Assembly: GCA_017461445.1 (NCBI GenBank)
Contig: JAFTXW010000018.1
Location: forward strand, 1 to 49,119
Length of the DNA stretch: 49,119 bases
Reading direction: 5' to 3'
Source of the DNA: Oscillospiraceae bacterium
GTDB lineage: Bacteria; Bacillota; Clostridia; Oscillospirales; Oscillospiraceae
Below the pieces are notes generated by a model. It saw only the letters and a list, made by a program, of their open reading frames with translations. It was not told the DNA's origin and did no database searches. The position numbers were made by a program, and so were the translations under genes. Below are positions 45,995-49,119 of this stretch, piece after piece. Within the stretch, counting starts at the first letter, position 1. Each line of letters opens with the position of its first letter.

Positions 45995-46951
45995 TCAATT
46001 GACCACATTTTGGGGCGTACCGTTGAGAAATGCCCGGATATTGTCCACCACGCAGTCCAGCAGCCTTTGTCTGCTTTCAATGGGTGCCCAGGCCATGTGG
46101 GGCGTGATGATGCAGTTGGGAGCGGTGAGCAGGGGATTGGTGTCCAGCATGGGCTCTTGCGAGACCACATCCACAGCGGCACAGCGGATTTTCCTGCTTG
46201 CAAGCGCGTCGGCGACAGCCTGCTCGTCCAGCAGCCCGCCCCGGGCGGTGTTCAGAAGGATCACGCCGTCCTTCATTTTTTCAATACTTTCTGTATTTAT
46301 CATCTTCGCGTTCTCAGGGAACAGGGGACAATGGAGGGAAATCACATTGGAGCGGGCATAGAGAGTATCCAAATCCACATATTCTCCGATTTCCCAGCCT
46401 TCCGGGTACTTCGTGCGGCTGTGAGCAATGACATTCATACCGAAGGCCTTTGCCAGTCTCCCCACAGTCTGTCCAATGCGGCCGAAGCCGATGATGCCTA
46501 GAGTCTTGCCCGCCAGTTCCATCTGGGGCGTATCCCAGAAACAGAAGGTATCGCAGCGGCACCAATCGCCCCGATGTACCAGTGCGTCATGGTGCCCGAT
46601 CCGGTGGCAGATTTCCAGCAGCATCGCCATGGTGAACTGCGCCACGGCGGCAGTGCCGTAGGTGGGCACATTACATACCGGGATACCGCGTTTCCTCGCG
46701 GCATCGCAGTCAACAACATTGTAGCCTGTGGCCTGAACGCAGATCAGCTTAATATTGGGGCAGGCGGCGAGGACGGCTTCGGTGATGGGCACCTTGTTCA
46801 GCAGGACGATCTCACTGTCACCAATGCGCGCAATGGTTTCCGCGTCCGTATCGGTGCGCTGGTAGATGGTCACCTCGCCAAATTCCCGGATACAGTCGTA
46901 AGACATGTCTCCGGGGTTCAGGGCATAGCCGTCCAGAATGACGATTTTCAT
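45995..46951 (-). CDS. D-2-hydroxyacid dehydrogenase
   Basis: This 318-residue NAD(P)H-dependent enzyme has the Rossmann motif GIIGFGRIGQTVGR, then the catalytic Arg in LLNTARGG, Glu in VSQEP and His in ITPHMAW. It reduces a 2-keto acid to the D-hydroxy acid or the reverse; glycerate/hydroxypyruvate or related acids are typical. The WDTPQMELAGKTLG loop resembles the hydroxypyruvate reductase branch. AGGAGGCAATCC lies before the ATG. Confidence 0.93.
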   Translation of the reverse strand: MKIVILDGYALNPGDMSYDCIREFGEVTIYQRTDTDAETIARIGDSEIVLLNKVPITEAVLAACPNIKLICVQATGYNVVDCDAARKRGIPVCNVPTYGTAAVAQFTMAMLLEICHRIGHHDALVHRGDWCRCDTFCFWDTPQMELAGKTLGIIGFGRIGQTVGRLAKAFGMNVIAHSRTKYPEGWEIGEYVDLDTLYARSNVISLHCPLFPENAKMINTESIEKMKDGVILLNTARGGLLDEQAVADALASRKIRCAAVDVVSQEPMLDTNPLLTAPNCIITPHMAWAPIESRQRLLDCVVDNIRAFLNGTPQNVVN

Positions 46952-46969
46952 GGGATTGCCTCCTTATAC

Positions 46970-46998
46970 TTGCAATGTGGGCGGAATTTTGGTAGGAT
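46970..46998 (+). promoter_or_regulatory. Promoter of the RluA-type gene
   Basis: TTGCAA (46970-46975), 17 nt, TAGGAT (46993-46998), 24 nt before the start codon. Confidence 0.55.
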
Positions 46999-47022
46999 AA
47001 GAAAAAACTTTGGAGTGTGCGT

Positions 47023-47655
47023 ATGGAAATTCTTTATCAGGACAGGGACATTATCGTCTGCATCAAGCCCCCGCGGGTGCTGTCCACCGACGAGCCGGGA
47101 GGCTTGCCTGATTTGGTGCGGGAAGCCCTGGGGGATCCAAAGGCCAATGTCCGCACCGTCCACCGGCTGGACCGGGTGGTCAGCGGTTTGATGGTACTGG
47201 CCCGTTCCGCCAAAGCGGCATCGGAGCTGTCCCGGCAGATCCGGGAAGGGGAATTTGAAAAGGAATATCTGGCAGTTCTCCACGGTACCCCTGATGCGTC
47301 CGAAGGAACTCTTCGGGATCTGCTGGGCCGGGACAAGGCCCGGAAAATGACCTATGTGGCGGAAGCGGAAGGGAAAGACATACAGGAAGCGGTGCTGGAT
47401 TACCATGTTCTATCCCATAATGCCAATTTGAGCCGGGTACAGATTCGTCTTCACACAGGCCGTACCCATCAGATCCGTGTCCAGTTTGCCAGCCGGGGCC
47501 TGCCACTGGTGGGGGAGCGGAAGTACAGCATATTGGAAGATCTCTGTGAGATCGCCCTCTGGTCCTATAAGCTGGGATTCTTTCATCCGTATACCAAAAC
47601 GTGGATGGAATTTACCCACGAACCACCGGAAGCTTACCCCTGGACGGCAGTCTGA
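47023..47655 (+). CDS. RluA-family pseudouridine synthase
   Basis: This 210-residue enzyme converts uridine in RNA to pseudouridine. The catalytic VHRLDRVVSGLMV carries Asp50, and RLHTGRTHQIRVQF forms the end of the active site. The protein lacks an N-terminal S4 domain, so it is a short RluA type. ATG 47023 is preferred over GTG 47017 because GGAG at 47012-47015 precedes it. Its last 22 nt overlap the convergent YaiI gene. Confidence 0.9.
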   Translation: MEILYQDRDIIVCIKPPRVLSTDEPGGLPDLVREALGDPKANVRTVHRLDRVVSGLMVLARSAKAASELSRQIREGEFEKEYLAVLHGTPDASEGTLRDLLGRDKARKMTYVAEAEGKDIQEAVLDYHVLSHNANLSRVQIRLHTGRTHQIRVQFASRGLPLVGERKYSILEDLCEIALWSYKLGFFHPYTKTWMEFTHEPPEAYPWTAV

Positions 47656-48077
47656 AGCAGCTGCTCCAGGGCACGGGAAAATGCCTGGTTTTGGGCTTCC
47701 GTCCGTTTCTTCGGCCCCTTTGTGCGGCCACCGGCGGCCCGGTGCTTCCGGGCATCGTGACGCATCAGCAAAAGAGCACCGATGTTGCCCTGGGTGTATT
47801 CCCAGCCGTCCTGGTGGAGCACCCGGGCGTTCCGGGCAAGGCACATGGAGGCCAGACCGTAATCCTGGGTGATGACGATATCTCCTGGTTCTGCCCGGTT
47901 TGCCAGCGCGTAATCCACGCTGTCGGCAGCTTTGTCAAAGACGAGGGTTTCTGCTCCGTCCAGGCGGAATTCGTGGGCGGTATCGAAAAGCAGCAGACAG
48001 GAAATGCGATGTTTTTTACACAGTCCCACAGCAATGTCTACCACGGGACAGCCGTCGGCGTCTATTAAAACTTTCAA
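47634..48077 (-). CDS. YaiI/YqxD family protein (DUF188)
   Basis: This 147-residue protein has the family start LIDADGCPVVDI and the later TQDYGLASMCLAR motif; a PIN-like nuclease role is suspected but not proven for the family. The start is taken as TTG 48077 because AGAGG lies 8 nt upstream; a GTG three codons earlier would overlap that site. It converges with and overlaps the pseudouridine synthase gene. A promoter-like TATATT with a TGC extension lies upstream near 48100. Confidence 0.88.
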   Translation of the reverse strand: MKVLIDADGCPVVDIAVGLCKKHRISCLLLFDTAHEFRLDGAETLVFDKAADSVDYALANRAEPGDIVITQDYGLASMCLARNARVLHQDGWEYTQGNIGALLLMRHDARKHRAAGGRTKGPKKRTEAQNQAFSRALEQLLQTAVQG

Positions 48078-48146
48078 AGGGATCACCTCTTACTATAAAA
48101 TATAGCATATTTGTTCCTACTTGAAAAGAGCGAAGGAGGAAGGAAA

Positions 48147-48653
48147 TTGAAGCTTGTAAAACTGGAACCGAAATACCGACACCATCTGACGGAAATGATG
48201 GAGGAGTGGTACGCCTCCGGGGAAAGCATCGTTCCCTATGCCATCCGGCGGCTGGACTACCGGGATTTTGAGAATTATCTTGCCAATCTGGAAGTGAAGG
48301 ATGATTCGGAAGGCCTTGTGCCTGATTCCACTTTTTTCTGCCTGGACGAGGCGCGGGATGAATTCGTGGGCGCGGTGAATATCCGCCATTATCTGAACGA
48401 CTATCTTCTGCTCTGCGGCGGTCACATCGGCGATGGTGTTCGTCCTTCCCGCCGCCGGGAGGGAGTTGCCACCCAAATGATCGGTATGGCACTGGAAGAA
48501 TGCCGCAGGCTGGGCATTGACCGGGTACTGATGGTTTGCGACAAAAGCAACATTGGCTCTGCCAGAAGTATCCAGAAGAACGGCGGTGTGCTGGAAAACG
48601 AGATCGAAGTGGATGGCGAGCTGCAGCAGCGTTACTGGATCGAATTGAAATGA
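48147..48653 (+). CDS. GNAT N-acetyltransferase
   Basis: This 168-residue protein has the GNAT pattern HIGDGVRPSRRREGVATQMIG (acetyl-CoA loop) and the C-terminal NIGSARSIQKNGG. It resembles YqaF/YjgM-like enzymes that act on small molecules. The TTG start at 48147 has AAGGAGG at 48134-48139; the ATG-like upstream frame has no ribosome site. The next gene follows after 7 nt. Confidence 0.88.
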   Translation: MKLVKLEPKYRHHLTEMMEEWYASGESIVPYAIRRLDYRDFENYLANLEVKDDSEGLVPDSTFFCLDEARDEFVGAVNIRHYLNDYLLLCGGHIGDGVRPSRRREGVATQMIGMALEECRRLGIDRVLMVCDKSNIGSARSIQKNGGVLENEIEVDGELQQRYWIELK

Positions 48654-48660
48654 GGGTTTT

Positions 48661-48933
48661 ATGACACATTACGACTTTTTTCAGAACCGGGAATGCGAAT
48701 ATTTCCCCTGTCACCGGGGTGCAGATCCTGAGAGCTTCAGTTGTCTGTTCTGCTATTGTCCGCTGTATGCTTTGGGAGATCGATGCGGCGGCAGCTTCCG
48801 TTATACGGAAAACGGCATCAAGGACTGTTCAAACTGTCTGCGGCCTCACCGCCGGGAGAATTACAGAGCCATCTGCGAGCAGATGACGGCAATTCTGGAG
48901 CTGGCGAAAAAGAACCGTAAGGAAAAGCCTTGA
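48661..48933 (+). CDS. Cysteine-rich small domain protein
   Basis: This 90-residue protein matches the cysteine-rich small domain family (PF04071 type): nine Cys residues arranged as ECEYFPCHRG, FSCLFCYCPLY, DRCGG and KDCSNCLRPH, probably binding zinc or an iron-sulfur cluster. This domain is often found fused to or near cobalamin-synthesis genes, none of which are here. It follows the GNAT gene closely. Confidence 0.9.
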   Translation: MTHYDFFQNRECEYFPCHRGADPESFSCLFCYCPLYALGDRCGGSFRYTENGIKDCSNCLRPHRRENYRAICEQMTAILELAKKNRKEKP

Positions 48934-48958
48934 TTTTTCCTGGGAGTGCTGATATAAT
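48930..48958 (+). promoter_or_regulatory. Promoter of tRNA-Ser
   Basis: TTGATT (48930-48935), 17 nt, TATAAT (48953-48958) with a TGA extension, starting in the last codon of the previous gene. Confidence 0.85.
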
Positions 48959-48975
48959 AACCAAGCTGCAAATAA

Positions 48976-49066
48976 GGAGATGTACCCAAGCGGCTGAAGG
49001 GTGCGGATTCGAAATCCGCTAGGCGTCGCAAGACGTGCGGGGGTTCAAATCCCTCCATCTCCGCCA
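48976..49066 (+). tRNA. tRNA-Ser(CGA)
   Basis: A complete class II tRNA with a 7-bp acceptor stem (48976-48982 with 49056-49062), an anticodon stem-loop with CGA at 49010-49012, a long variable arm, a GTTCAAAT T-loop and an encoded CCA at 49064-49066. It reads serine codon UCG. Confidence 0.97.
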
Positions 49067-49069
49067 AAT

Positions 49070-49116
49070 AAGAACCATCATTAGTATACGAAAGTATGCC
49101 GATGATGGTTCTTTTT
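49070..49116 (+). terminator. Terminator after tRNA-Ser
   Basis: AAGAACCATCA (49070-49080) pairs with the mirrored arm ending near 49112, with an inner GTATAC-GAAA-GTATGC hairpin, followed by TTTTTT. Confidence 0.9.
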
Positions 49117-49119
49117 TCG

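Overview
The window is a G+C-rich stretch of a chromosome from an endospore-forming Bacillota, most likely a Clostridia member of the Oscillospiraceae/Ruminococcaceae type. This is inferred from gene content: PolC-type DNA polymerase III, spoIIGA-sigE, a GerMN lipoprotein, Rex, PadR/HAAS modules, a T-box in front of cysS, strong AGGAGG ribosome sites and frequent TTG/GTG starts. No rRNA, CRISPR, phage or plasmid genes are seen, and there is one tRNA, at the right end.

Layout. 1-9.7 kb: a transglutaminase-like protein, a GerMN lipoprotein, an ECF sigma/anti-sigma pair, an AGCS amino-acid symporter, a membrane-anchored XRE regulator, uridine phosphorylase, a thioesterase pair, pncB overlapping a small membrane protein, a GIY-YIG protein and an orphan FeoA. 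9.7-12.4 kb: a metal-handling operon. A long structured leader precedes a COG0523 GTPase with a His-rich insert, followed by a second GTPase-like protein fused to a YcgQ-like domain. 12.4-14.2 kb: an XRE membrane regulator and an AT-rich alpha/beta hydrolase. 14.3-18.2 kb: rarA, DUF951, spoIIGA-sigE, rex. 18.2-21.2 kb: a PadR/HAAS operon and a convergent XRE/membrane-protein operon, each with repeated operators over its promoter. 21.2-22.9 kb: glnS.

23.1-33.8 kb is the conserved cluster pyrH-frr-uppS-cdsA-dxr-rseP-ispG-polC, which joins nucleotide, ribosome-recycling, isoprenoid, phospholipid and replication functions. It is followed by a 184-bp MITE with 8-bp target duplications, a small XRE regulator and an SH3-domain lipoprotein. 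35.8-41.5 kb is a T-box-controlled operon cysS-polA-rimI-tsaD with 4-nt overlaps between genes. 41.7-46 kb holds a heterodimeric ABC exporter behind a short leader peptide and an intrinsic terminator (a likely drug-responsive attenuator), plus a GNAT enzyme. The right end has a 2-hydroxyacid dehydrogenase, an RluA pseudouridine synthase, a YaiI/YqxD protein, another GNAT enzyme, a Cys-rich small protein and tRNA-Ser(CGA).

The most interesting parts are the ABC-exporter attenuator, the metal-chaperone operon with its unassigned leader RNA and perfect 84-bp repeat, the MITE, and two small regulatory operons whose promoters carry regularly spaced repeats. Promoter, terminator and operator calls come from eye inspection. 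Function calls come from motifs and family recall, with no database search.
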